The notes under the pieces were generated by a model. The model made no database searches. It was not told where the DNA came from and was given only the letters and a program-made list of their open reading frames with translations. Source: Avoscillospira_A sp052117125 (GTDB taxonomy: Bacteria; Bacillota; Clostridia; Oscillospirales; Oscillospiraceae). From it: a stretch of DNA of 64,000 nt. Location: the NCBI RefSeq assembly GCF_052117125.1, contig NZ_JBQKJT010000005.1, positions 62,001 to 126,000 of the forward strand, given 5' to 3'. A program made the translations under genes and the position numbers. Shown piece after piece: positions 17,009-24,141 of this stretch (position 1 is its first letter; the number at the start of each line of letters is the position of its first letter).

Positions 17009-18421
17009 TTATTTGGGCAAATCAAGATAAATAAACCCGTTGCACCGCTCGCTTGCGCCATACCAGTACAAGGGATAGGGATTGCTGGGATTTGTGGACT
17101 TGGGTATGTAGGTAATGCCTCTCCAAGCGTGGCCTGCATCGGCCATGGAAACCCAAATGCCACCGTCGTCCACGGCTTCCACATAGCCTACATGGCCGTA
17201 CTGTCCACCGGACCAGGAGACAATGGAATTGGCCCGGGGTGTTGTGGCAGAACCTTGGAAGTAGGGCGACAAGGTTCGGTAATAGTCGCTGCCGTTGCCC
17301 AGTAATGTGACACCATCGCACAAAGCAGCGAGAGATTGCCCGTGGACCAGTTCTACATATTGGGCAGCCCGGCCCCAGGCCCACCAGGTGCATTGCCACG
17401 GGTCCTTGCCAGTGGCTTCGGCCATTTGGTGCCAGGTGTCCTGAACCGATGTATCAGATACCTGTAGGGCATAGCCATAATATTCCTGTCTGCCAGACAG
17501 GGCCACACCGGCGGCCACATTATTTTTCGTGTTGGGGAGAATGGTCTTTATCTGATAGCAATCATATACGGTACGACCATAATTGGTCAGATGCTTTTGG
17601 TCCCCATCAATGGACTGTCCCAATGCAGCGGTATTTTTTGGGCTGTTTTCCTGCAACATTCGTTGGTTCAGGGAAACCACCATCGCTTCTGTTACGGTAT
17701 CCACCGTGGACAAGGGAAAGTCCAGCTGCACAGTTCCGGTCCAGCCGGTAAGCTGTGTCAGATCGCCCATACCATCGTACCGGAACGCCAGCAAAGTCTG
17801 CCCTTGATCTACAAAAAACCGTTGTATTGCGGTCATCAACTCAGCGCGGGTCATGGGATCGGTAGGCGCAAAGGTGTTGGCACTGCGGCCGGAGACAATA
17901 CCGGCCGCACGGCAAAGGGATACGGCGGCTTGGGCCGTGGTGGAAAGTTCGCCCAAATCCGTAAAGGTATTGGCAGCCGATGCGGGCAGTCGATTTCCGC
18001 CGGTGGCCTGGTCGTAGGCAAGCAATGCAGTGCAAAGCTCGGCACGGGTCAAAACCTGCTCTGCGCCAAAGGATACCATAGACGGCCAAATCCCCTCCCC
18101 TACTGCCCAACGAACGGTTTCCGCGTACCACGCCCCTGTGGAAACGTCCGGCGGAAGCTCGCCCTGCCCTTCGGGAGAACCGGCAGCCCGATGTAGCATG
18201 GTGTACAGCATCGCCCGGGTAGCGGCTTGATTGGGGTTGAAGTCGCCGATGGTATCGGCCAACAATCCGGTGGTAACCCCGTATTGCACCGCGCTGTAGT
18301 ACCAATCATTGGGGGAAACATCAAAATAAATGGTGGTCGCGCCCACAGGCAAAATCATGGCGGCGGCAGTGGTGGCAGCCAAAAATGCGCAGGCTGCCTT
18401 GCGGTGAAGTCTGTGCAGCAA
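17009..18421 (-). CDS. Secreted SLH-CHAP cell-wall hydrolase-like protein
   Basis: A 470-residue exported protein: signal peptide (LLHRLHRKAACAFLAATTAAAMILPVGA), three SLH repeats (about residues 35-215, e.g. DVSPNDWYYSAVQYGVTTGLLAD), a linker domain, then a C-terminal CHAP amidase/peptidase domain (about 330-470). The CHAP nucleophile Cys is in PWQCTWWAWGRA and the His in GQYGHVGYVEAV. It should cut peptidoglycan while held to the wall. TTG 18421 was chosen because GAGG lies 8 bases upstream and the signal peptide is then compact. An in-frame GTG at 18454 abuts parS site 3 and has no ribosome site. parS sites flank the gene on both sides. Confidence 0.85.
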   Translation of the reverse strand: MLHRLHRKAACAFLAATTAAAMILPVGATTIYFDVSPNDWYYSAVQYGVTTGLLADTIGDFNPNQAATRAMLYTMLHRAAGSPEGQGELPPDVSTGAWYAETVRWAVGEGIWPSMVSFGAEQVLTRAELCTALLAYDQATGGNRLPASAANTFTDLGELSTTAQAAVSLCRAAGIVSGRSANTFAPTDPMTRAELMTAIQRFFVDQGQTLLAFRYDGMGDLTQLTGWTGTVQLDFPLSTVDTVTEAMVVSLNQRMLQENSPKNTAALGQSIDGDQKHLTNYGRTVYDCYQIKTILPNTKNNVAAGVALSGRQEYYGYALQVSDTSVQDTWHQMAEATGKDPWQCTWWAWGRAAQYVELVHGQSLAALCDGVTLLGNGSDYYRTLSPYFQGSATTPRANSIVSWSGGQYGHVGYVEAVDDGGIWVSMADAGHAWRGITYIPKSTNPSNPYPLYWYGASERCNGFIYLDLPK

Positions 18422-18456
18422 AACAATAGCCTCGATTCTCTCTCTTTTGATCACTA

Positions 18457-18472
18457 TGTTTCACGTGAAACA
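18457..18472. promoter_or_regulatory. parS: parS site 3, between lexA and the SLH-CHAP gene
   Basis: TGTTTCACGTGAAACA, exact consensus. It ends one base before the lexA stop codon (18473-18475) and about 36 bases upstream of the preferred start of the SLH-CHAP gene. Confidence 0.93.
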
Positions 18473-19054
18473 TCAGTATTCCCGATAGACAGCCTTGACC
18501 TTCCCTAAAATCTTGGCGTACCGTCCATCCAAAGGCTGATAGTCGGGATTTTCCGGCAACAGCCAAATGCCGCCGCTGGTGTCCCGACGGAACCGTTTGA
18601 CCGTCGCTTCATCATCCAGCAGCGCTACTACGATGTCACCGGTATCTGCCGTGGATTGGGGCCGTACCACCACATGATCACCGTCCAGGATTCCGGCATT
18701 GATCATGGAGTAGCCCTGGACCCGCAGGGCAAAACAGGTGTCATCGCCATCCCAGGGCAGATAGCCCTCAATGTTTTCCTGGGCCAGAATGGGCATACCG
18801 GCGGCCACAGTGCCAATGATAGGAATGCGGCCCGGCTGATGGGCTTCCGATAAGGTAATGGCTCGGTTTTTATTTTCATCGATATCAATCTGACCCTGTC
18901 GTTTTAATTCTGCCAGATGGTAATGAACCGAGGCAGTGGACCGAAGGCCCACGGCGGCGCAGATCTCCCGCACCGACGGCGCATACCCGTTTTCTGCTGT
19001 AAACGCCCGAAGAAACTCCAGAATATCCTGCTGCTTTGTACTGGTTCGTGCCAT
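18473..19054 (-). CDS. lexA: LexA repressor
   Basis: A 193-residue SOS repressor-protease. The N-terminal winged helix has SVREICAAVGLRSTASVHYHL. The Ala-Gly autocleavage site is in TVAAGMPILA, the catalytic Ser in GYSMINAGILDGD, and the Lys in DEATVKRF. RecA-filament contact triggers self-cleavage, derepressing DNA repair genes. The start follows AAGGGGGCCCATTT. The stop codon abuts parS site 3. The upstream region lacks an obvious CGAAC-N4-GTTCG Firmicute box but has a palindrome over the -10 element. Confidence 0.96.
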   Translation of the reverse strand: MARTSTKQQDILEFLRAFTAENGYAPSVREICAAVGLRSTASVHYHLAELKRQGQIDIDENKNRAITLSEAHQPGRIPIIGTVAAGMPILAQENIEGYLPWDGDDTCFALRVQGYSMINAGILDGDHVVVRPQSTADTGDIVVALLDDEATVKRFRRDTSGGIWLLPENPDYQPLDGRYAKILGKVKAVYREY

Positions 19055-19079
19055 AAATGGGCCCCCTTTCTGTGGTATA

Positions 19080-19115
19080 TATGGTCATCATACCATAAAA
19101 ACCAAACAAATGCAA
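19080..19115 (-). promoter_or_regulatory. lexA promoter with overlapping palindrome
   Basis: Minus strand: TTGCAT (19110-19115), 17-base spacer, TATGAT (19087-19092). The palindrome TATGGT-N6-ACCATA (19080-19097) covers the -10 box and could be an operator, perhaps LexA's own. Confidence 0.55.
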
Positions 19116-19117
19116 CG

Positions 19118-20002
19118 TCAAATGCCCGTCAAGTCGAAATCGGGCACATAGTCCCGGCGGGCGGCGGCGAAGTCCTGTACAAAGCCGTGCTCGATGCCGC
19201 ACAGCTCCATCCAGCTTTCCACCGCGGCGTATTCCTCCTCCGTCACCGTCCGGTCAAAGGGCGGCGTTTTGGAAACGGGACCCAGGGGCGTGTACTGGGC
19301 CATCAAAGAGAAAAATACCGTCCCGTCTGGGAAGTGGTCTGCAAACCAATCGACCACGCCCAGAGAATTGTCTACACAGCCCGGCAATACCAGATGACGT
19401 ACCATGGTGCCGCGTAACAGCTGATCGTCCTGTACCACACAGGGGCCGGTCTGACGCACCATTTCCAGAATGGCGGCAGCGGCCACCGCCGGATAATCTC
19501 CTGCCCCGGACAACCGAGCCGCCAATCGACGGTCGGAATACTTGAAATCCGGCAGGTAAATGTCAATGAGACCCTCCAGTTGCCGCAGCGTCTCCACCGA
19601 TTCATAGCCGCCACAGTTGTATAGAACCGGCACCGGCAGTTTGGGCGTCAGCGCCGGGAGAATGTCCGGGAGAAAGTGGGCAGGCGTTACCAAATTGATG
19701 TTTTGGGCCCCCTCGTCAACAAGGGAAAGGAAAATTTCCCGAAGACGGCCGCTGTCCACCGGTGCGCCGTACTGTTGAAGGGAAATGGTGTGGTTCTGGC
19801 AGAATCCGCAGCGGAGGGTACAGCCGGAAAAAAAGACCGTGCCGGAACCAAAGCTGCCCGAAATAATGGGTTCTTCCCAGTAGTGGAGGGCTGCCCGAGC
19901 GGCGTGAGCCTGGCCCGGCATTCGGCAAAAGCCCAACGCTCCCCTGCTGCGGTCTACGCCGCAGGCCCGGGGACAGAGGGTACAGTGTTCATATGTCAAC
20001 AA
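19118..20002 (-). CDS. Radical SAM protein, pyruvate formate-lyase-activating-enzyme-like
   Basis: A 294-residue radical SAM enzyme. The 4Fe-4S cluster motif Cx3Cx2C is in FSGCTLRCGFCQNH. An N-terminal Cys cluster (CTLCPRACGVDRSRGALGFC) is the accessory region seen in the PflA-like/AmmeMemoRadiSam-type subgroup; ITLVTPAHFLPDIL and DIYLPDFKYSD are typical of that group. The substrate is unknown. TTG 20002 was chosen because GAGG sits 8 bases upstream and the promoter -10 box lies at 20032-20037, so longer frames would start upstream of the transcript. It is divergent from the lipoprotein gene and closely follows lexA's start region on the opposite side. Confidence 0.85.
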   Translation of the reverse strand: MLTYEHCTLCPRACGVDRSRGALGFCRMPGQAHAARAALHYWEEPIISGSFGSGTVFFSGCTLRCGFCQNHTISLQQYGAPVDSGRLREIFLSLVDEGAQNINLVTPAHFLPDILPALTPKLPVPVLYNCGGYESVETLRQLEGLIDIYLPDFKYSDRRLAARLSGAGDYPAVAAAAILEMVRQTGPCVVQDDQLLRGTMVRHLVLPGCVDNSLGVVDWFADHFPDGTVFFSLMAQYTPLGPVSKTPPFDRTVTEEEYAAVESWMELCGIEHGFVQDFAAARRDYVPDFDLTGI

Positions 20003-20031
20003 GTGGATCACCTCGTCAGCTTGATACCAAT

Positions 20032-20060
20032 AGTATACGAATCCCGGCAGAAAACCGCAA
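20032..20060 (-). promoter_or_regulatory. Promoter of the radical SAM gene
   Basis: Minus strand: TTGCGG (20055-20060), 17-base spacer, TATACT (20032-20037). Confidence 0.6.
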
Positions 20061-20066
20061 GAACGG

Positions 20067-20095
20067 TTTACGCAAGGAACGATCTGTGGTAAAAT
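20067..20095 (+). promoter_or_regulatory. Promoter of the lipoprotein gene
   Basis: TTTACG (20067-20072), 17-base spacer, TAAAAT (20090-20095). Its -35 box is only 6 bases from that of the divergent radical SAM promoter, so the two may compete. Confidence 0.6.
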
Positions 20096-20125
20096 AAAGG
20101 GCATCCAATAAGGAGGAAGTTCCCA

Positions 20126-20974
20126 ATGAGAAAATTGCTTGCGGCCCTGCTGGCCGTTTTACTGCTGGTGAGCGTTACCGGCTGCCATAAAGAAAAAACA
20201 CCGGAAGAACCGAAAGTGCCGGAAGAAACGGTTACGGAACCGGTGGAAGAGGAGCCGGACGACTCCCTATCCCAGGAGCCGGACACATCGGAGAATCCGC
20301 AAGAACAACCAGACAACCAGGAGCCGGAAGACACTCCGGCGACCAATGGAGCGCTGGGCGCGGAATTGACAGTTGTGGAGACGGAAAACAGCATTGAGGA
20401 CCGGGTTACCTATTTGATCACCATGCCATCGGTCTCCACCGGCGACAGCGCTGTGGATACGATTCTCAATGACTACTATGCCAACCAGACCGGCAAGCTG
20501 GAGGACCTCTGCTGGGGCGAGATCTATGAGCAGGCCATCAATGACCATCTCAGCTTCCACCTAACCACCAATTTCAATGTGGAGGAAAACACGCCGGAAC
20601 GGCTGTCCATTGTGCGCCAAACCATTGTTACCAATACCCACACCCAGGAGAGTACCATTACCCAACAGGCGGAGACCTTTCGCCTGTCCGACGGCGCATT
20701 GCTGCTGGCCGGAGACTTCTTCTCGGTGGACGAAGCAACCTGGACCAACCGTGTGGTGGATTTGGTCCGCCGGACCATCAGTGAAAACCCATACCACAGT
20801 GAGACGTTGTCCCAACAGTGGTCGGATTTGGCCTACAGCGCATTCAATAAAGATCAATTTTATGTCACCCCCGATGCCTTCTGTGTGTTTTATCAGGACG
20901 GCGCACTGGGTCAGGAGGGCGTGATTTACTTTGCAATTCCCTGGACAGAGCTCCAGGGCATCACCGCACAGTGA
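20126..20974 (+). CDS. Lipoprotein with RsiV-like (DUF3298-type) domain
   Basis: A 282-residue exported lipoprotein. The lipobox is VSVTGC (Cys around residue 20), followed by a long Pro/Glu/Gln-rich spacer (about residues 22-75) and a globular domain of the DUF4163/DUF3298 type (ERLSIVRQTIVTNTHTQES, LSDGALLLAGDFFSVDEATWTNRVVDLV, DQFYVTPDAFCVFYQDG). This domain is the lysozyme-binding part of the anti-sigma factor RsiV, but no sigma gene or cytoplasmic part is present here. It may be a stand-alone wall/lysozyme-binding lipoprotein. rlmD follows 13 bases after the stop. Confidence 0.8.
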   Translation: MRKLLAALLAVLLLVSVTGCHKEKTPEEPKVPEETVTEPVEEEPDDSLSQEPDTSENPQEQPDNQEPEDTPATNGALGAELTVVETENSIEDRVTYLITMPSVSTGDSAVDTILNDYYANQTGKLEDLCWGEIYEQAINDHLSFHLTTNFNVEENTPERLSIVRQTIVTNTHTQESTITQQAETFRLSDGALLLAGDFFSVDEATWTNRVVDLVRRTISENPYHSETLSQQWSDLAYSAFNKDQFYVTPDAFCVFYQDGALGQEGVIYFAIPWTELQGITAQ

Positions 20975-20987
20975 CCGGAGGGAATCT

Positions 20988-22346
20988 ATGGTCAAGAAGA
21001 AAGAGCATATTACTGTTACCATCACCGGCTATACCAGCGAGGGCCAGGGCGTGGCCCGTCATCCCGAGGGAATGGCGGTCTTTGTTACCGATGCCATTGC
21101 CGGTGAAGTGGCGGAAGTGGAGATTGATCACGTGGGCAAGACGGCGGCCCATGCCCATATTGTCAAGTTGCTGGAGGTGTCCCCCCACCGGGTCAACCGG
21201 GCTTGTCCCATTGGCAAACGGTGCGGCGGCTGCAATTTCTGGCATATGGATTATGAAGAGGAATTGCGGCTGAAAGGTCAGCGGGTTCGAGATGCCCTCA
21301 GCCGCATTGGCGGCGTGGACCCAGGCGAAGTGACGGTTCTGCCGGGAACCATGGAGGGTTACCGAAACAAAGCCCAGTTCCCCGTGGGGGCCAGTGATTT
21401 CGGCCAGCCGGTGGCGGGCTTCTATATGGCCCGCAGTCATGAAATTCTGCCGGTGCAGCGGTGCCGGATTCAGGACCCGCGGGCCGACGAGGCCAAAACC
21501 GCAGTCATGGAATGGATGGAGCTGGAGAATATCTCCGCCTATGACGAGGATTCCCAGCGGGGACTGGTCCGTCATATCTATGTGCGGACGGCGTCCGCCG
21601 GTACCCTGGTCTGCATTGTGGCCAACGGCGGCGCGCCGGAGGTGGCAAATACACTGATACAGTTGTTGCAGGGAGCCGTACCGGATTTGGTGGGCGTGGT
21701 TTGGAATATCAACCGCCGTCCCGGCAACAGCGTTCTGGGTGACCGCTTTGAGACGTTATGGGGCCAGGGATACCTGGAAGAGACGCTGTGCGGCCTGAAA
21801 TTCCGCCTGTCGCCCCGGTCCTTCTTTCAGGTCAACCGACAGCAGGCCCAGCGGCTCTATGATACGGCATTGGAACAGGCCCAGTTGGATGCCGATACCA
21901 CGGCCCTGGATTTGTACTGCGGCACCGGCACCATCACCCTGTGCATGGCCCGGAAAGCCGGAAAGGTCTACGGCGTGGAGATCATTGACGCTGCAATTGC
22001 GGATGCCTGGGAAAACGCCAAACGCAACGGGATTGACAATGTGGAGTTTTTCTGTGCCGACGCTGGCCAGGCTGCCGAGCGTTTTGCCCGGGAGGGCATA
22101 GCGCCCCAGGTCATTATGGTGGACCCGCCCCGTAAGGGCCTCTCCCCTGCTGTCATCGACGCCATGGCTCAGATGGCGCCGGAACGTATCGTCTATGTTT
22201 CCTGTGACCCGGCTACCCTGGCCCGGGATATTGGCCTACTGCGGGAAAAGGGTTATGCCTTGCACGCGACAAAAGCCGTAGATATGTTCCCCCGCTGCGC
22301 CCATATAGAGACCGTCTGTTTACTTTCCAAAGGGAAAGCGGATTGA
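20988..22346 (+). CDS. rlmD: 23S rRNA (uracil-5-)-methyltransferase, RlmD family
   Basis: A 452-residue SAM-dependent m5U RNA methyltransferase. An N-terminal TRAM domain (GYTSEGQGVARHPEGMAVFV) is followed by Fe-S cysteines in RACPIGKRCGGCNFWHM, and a C-terminal Rossmann fold with DLYCGTGTITLCMA (SAM). The catalytic Cys is in VYVSCDPATLARD and DPPRKGLS is the typical motif. In Firmicutes one RlmCD-type enzyme can modify two sites, so the exact target is not certain. ATG 20988 follows CCGGAGGGA; the longer frame overlaps the lipoprotein. Confidence 0.93.
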   Translation: MVKKKEHITVTITGYTSEGQGVARHPEGMAVFVTDAIAGEVAEVEIDHVGKTAAHAHIVKLLEVSPHRVNRACPIGKRCGGCNFWHMDYEEELRLKGQRVRDALSRIGGVDPGEVTVLPGTMEGYRNKAQFPVGASDFGQPVAGFYMARSHEILPVQRCRIQDPRADEAKTAVMEWMELENISAYDEDSQRGLVRHIYVRTASAGTLVCIVANGGAPEVANTLIQLLQGAVPDLVGVVWNINRRPGNSVLGDRFETLWGQGYLEETLCGLKFRLSPRSFFQVNRQQAQRLYDTALEQAQLDADTTALDLYCGTGTITLCMARKAGKVYGVEIIDAAIADAWENAKRNGIDNVEFFCADAGQAAERFAREGIAPQVIMVDPPRKGLSPAVIDAMAQMAPERIVYVSCDPATLARDIGLLREKGYALHATKAVDMFPRCAHIETVCLLSKGKAD

Positions 22347-22626
22347 AAACAGCCGGAGATACGAAGGATTTATTAAAATATACCATGGAAGTCGAGGCGG
22401 TATGGAAAACACCTGATTGTAACGCCTTATTTGACGGTTTTTATAAATGGCGTATCATGGGGAGTATCTTGCTATTTGGAATATGGAATAAGACCCCGTT
22501 GCGGACCATGAAAAGCATGCTCTAAAAGCATCGCAAAAATTTGCATATATCCCATCTATGCGAAGGAAAGCATACTATGGTCCGGCAAGCGTTAAAGGCA
22601 GAAACCGTGTGTTTGCTGATAAAATG

Positions 22627-22655
22627 AAAACCATCTGACAGTCCAGATGGTTTTT
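22627..22655 (+). terminator. Terminator downstream of rlmD
   Basis: An 11-bp stem AAAACCATCTG/CAGATGGTTTT with a 6-base loop (22638-22643) and T-tract. Confidence 0.75.
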
Positions 22656-22681
22656 GGGCCGGCAGTCTGATGACTGCACAG

Positions 22682-22722
22682 AAAGACGAGCATCCACCAG
22701 AACTGATGTATGCTCGTCTTTT
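22682..22722. terminator. Second terminator, convergent with the membrane protein gene
   Basis: AAGACGAGCAT (left arm within 22682-22693) pairs with ATGCTCGTCTT (22710-22720) followed by TTG. The A-run on the left allows action on the minus strand, where the next gene ends 33 bases away. Confidence 0.65.
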
Positions 22723-22754
22723 GTGTATCAATGAATTTTAAGCAGAACGGCCAT

Positions 22755-23036
22755 TTAAACTACGGCTGACGCTGCGTGGGCGTGTTCCAAACGCCGGTTA
22801 CGCAGCCAAAGGATTGCATCGATGGAAACCATCAGCACGTTGAGAATGTACAGGAACAGCACCGCGTCGAAATGGTACAGCAGCTTGTTGGCGATGCCGG
22901 CCAGGTAGCCCAGAATCAGCACCAGGAGGAAAAAGAGACTTTTTCCGGCAGTGGAGCGGGATTTCCACGAACGGGCGATGGAAAAGGGCCAGGCGGCGCC
23001 AAAGCACAGCAGCATAATGACTTCCAGAATGCTCAA
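22755..23036 (-). CDS. Small three-helix membrane protein, SemiSWEET-like
   Basis: A 93-residue protein with three hydrophobic segments (VIMLLCFGAAWPFSIA, SLFFLLVLILGYLAGIA, AVLFLYILNVLMVSIDAILWL). Length, the early Pro in AAWPFSI and the SRSTAGKSLFF loop resemble half-size PQ-loop/SemiSWEET proteins. Its start overlaps the end of the upstream PEBP gene by 4 bases (translation coupling). Possible small-molecule transporter; substrate unknown. Confidence 0.75.
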   Translation of the reverse strand: MSILEVIMLLCFGAAWPFSIARSWKSRSTAGKSLFFLLVLILGYLAGIANKLLYHFDAVLFLYILNVLMVSIDAILWLRNRRLEHAHAASAVV

Positions 23037-23536
23037 TTCCGATACACTCCCTTTATGGTGGCCTGGTCCACAATGTGGCCGTCCATCTGACGGAACATTT
23101 CATGGAACCAGAAGCCGTCCTTCAAATCCAGCAGCGTGTCCAAGGCATAGACGTGGAGCTCGTAGGTGTGGGGCTCATTGGGAGGGGCCATGCCGCCGTA
23201 GCAGGCCGACAGGGCCGGGCTCTGCTGGCCGCCCTGAATGCTGACCCAGCTATTGAGGCCCTGGACAAAGTCGGCGTTGGCCAGACTGTCGTTTTCCTCC
23301 AGCTTGGTACGGGTAATGTTGGCCGCTACCCAGTGAACCCAGGAAAAGCCGCCGCAGACGGGGCAGGCGTCCTTGTCCTCCAGAAACAGCGCAAAACTCT
23401 TGGCCGTCTCCGGGGCGTCCAGGATTTCCAGGGGCAGAGAATACGAGGGAATACCGTTCTCGTTATGTTGGGTGCCGTGTTTGCCGAAGCGATCAGCAAT
23501 GATGCCGTTTTCGATACCAGCGCTTCTGAGTTTCAT
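23033..23536 (-). CDS. YbhB/YbcL family (PEBP / Raf-kinase-inhibitor-like) protein
   Basis: A 167-residue bacterial PEBP protein. The anion-binding region is recognisable in SFALFLEDKDACPVCGGFSWVHWVAANI, NSWVSIQGGQQSPALSACYGGMAPPNEPHTYELHVYALD. Family members bind small phosphorylated or phenolic ligands; their bacterial role is unclear. ATG 23536 follows AAGGAGGAGTTCCCC. The promoter is at 23573-23601, and a palindrome upstream of its -35 box suggests control by the HxlR regulator encoded just upstream. Confidence 0.88.
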   Translation of the reverse strand: MKLRSAGIENGIIADRFGKHGTQHNENGIPSYSLPLEILDAPETAKSFALFLEDKDACPVCGGFSWVHWVAANITRTKLEENDSLANADFVQGLNSWVSIQGGQQSPALSACYGGMAPPNEPHTYELHVYALDTLLDLKDGFWFHEMFRQMDGHIVDQATIKGVYRN

Positions 23537-23572
23537 GGGGAACTCCTCCTTGTTTCGTTTGTTTGTGTCTTC

Positions 23573-23601
23573 ATCATAGCAGGAGTTTCCCAAAAGGTAA
23601 A
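23573..23601 (-). promoter_or_regulatory. Promoter of the PEBP-membrane protein pair
   Basis: Minus strand: TTTACC (23596-23601), 17-base spacer, TATGAT (23573-23578). Confidence 0.6.
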
Positions 23602-23602
23602 T

Positions 23603-23622
23603 TACCCACTTTTTTGTGGGTA
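23603..23622. promoter_or_regulatory. Palindrome next to the PEBP promoter, candidate HxlR operator
   Basis: TACCCAC-N6-GTGGGTA, 7-bp exact arms, one base upstream of the -35 box and 5 bases from the end of the HxlR gene. The A-run loop and lack of a following U-tract argue against a terminator. Confidence 0.5.
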
Positions 23623-23626
23623 TCGG

Positions 23627-23986
23627 TCAAAGCAGGCCCCGCTGGCGCAGCTGATCTTCCATACCGTGGCGCAGCATATAGTCAATGCCGATTTGCTGCA
23701 TGATTTTTAAGGCCTCCAGAATCTGATCGCCCTGGGGATGGGTCAAATAGTATTCCGTTTTTAAGGGATAGCCACCGGAGACTTCCTTTGCCACAAAGTC
23801 AAAGGCGATCAACTCCTGGAGATGCTCCAGCAGCATTTTTTGAGTGATTCCCTCAATATCCCGTTCCAGCTGGGCCAGGGAGGTCTTGCCCAGACGCAGA
23901 CGCCACAGGATGATGGGCTTCCATTTTCCCTTGATCATATCGTGTACCAGTTCCAGCGGACAAGTATACGTGTGGCGCAATTTCAT
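23627..23986 (-). CDS. HxlR-family winged-helix transcriptional regulator
   Basis: A 119-residue regulator of normal HxlR length. CPLELVHDMIKGKWKPIILWRLRLGKTSLAQLERDIEGITQKMLLEHLQEL is the winged-helix core, and KTEYYLTHPQGDQILEALKIMQ the C-terminal dimer helix. The early Cys (residue 9) is the place where redox-sensing members carry their reactive Cys. Probably regulates the adjacent PEBP gene and itself. A possible promoter (minus strand TGGACG at 24051-24056, TATACT at 24028-24033) lies upstream. Confidence 0.9.
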   Translation of the reverse strand: MKLRHTYTCPLELVHDMIKGKWKPIILWRLRLGKTSLAQLERDIEGITQKMLLEHLQELIAFDFVAKEVSGGYPLKTEYYLTHPQGDQILEALKIMQQIGIDYMLRHGMEDQLRQRGLL

Positions 23987-24141
23987 AAGCTGTCACTCCT
24001 TCTTCCAAGGTTGGATTGATTTTTACGAGTATACCATAAAAAGGAGGTGCCGTCCAGAATCAGCAGGCCCCGGGGTGCGGAAAACACAGTGGGGCCATAC
24101 ACATATGCGGTAAGGCAATCAGAGAACAGGAGGTAATAACA

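Larger units (their letters stand above)
22347..22754. other. Intergenic region with two terminators, no clear gene
   Basis: About 280 bases after rlmD look like degenerate sequence; a 60-codon frame near 22343-22525 has no ribosome site or family likeness. Two hairpin terminators close the region (22627-22654 and 22682-22722). Confidence 0.5.

Noticed and set aside
22343..22525. 60-codon frame after rlmD
   Set aside because: TTG start without ribosome site, no family likeness; treated as degenerate intergenic DNA.
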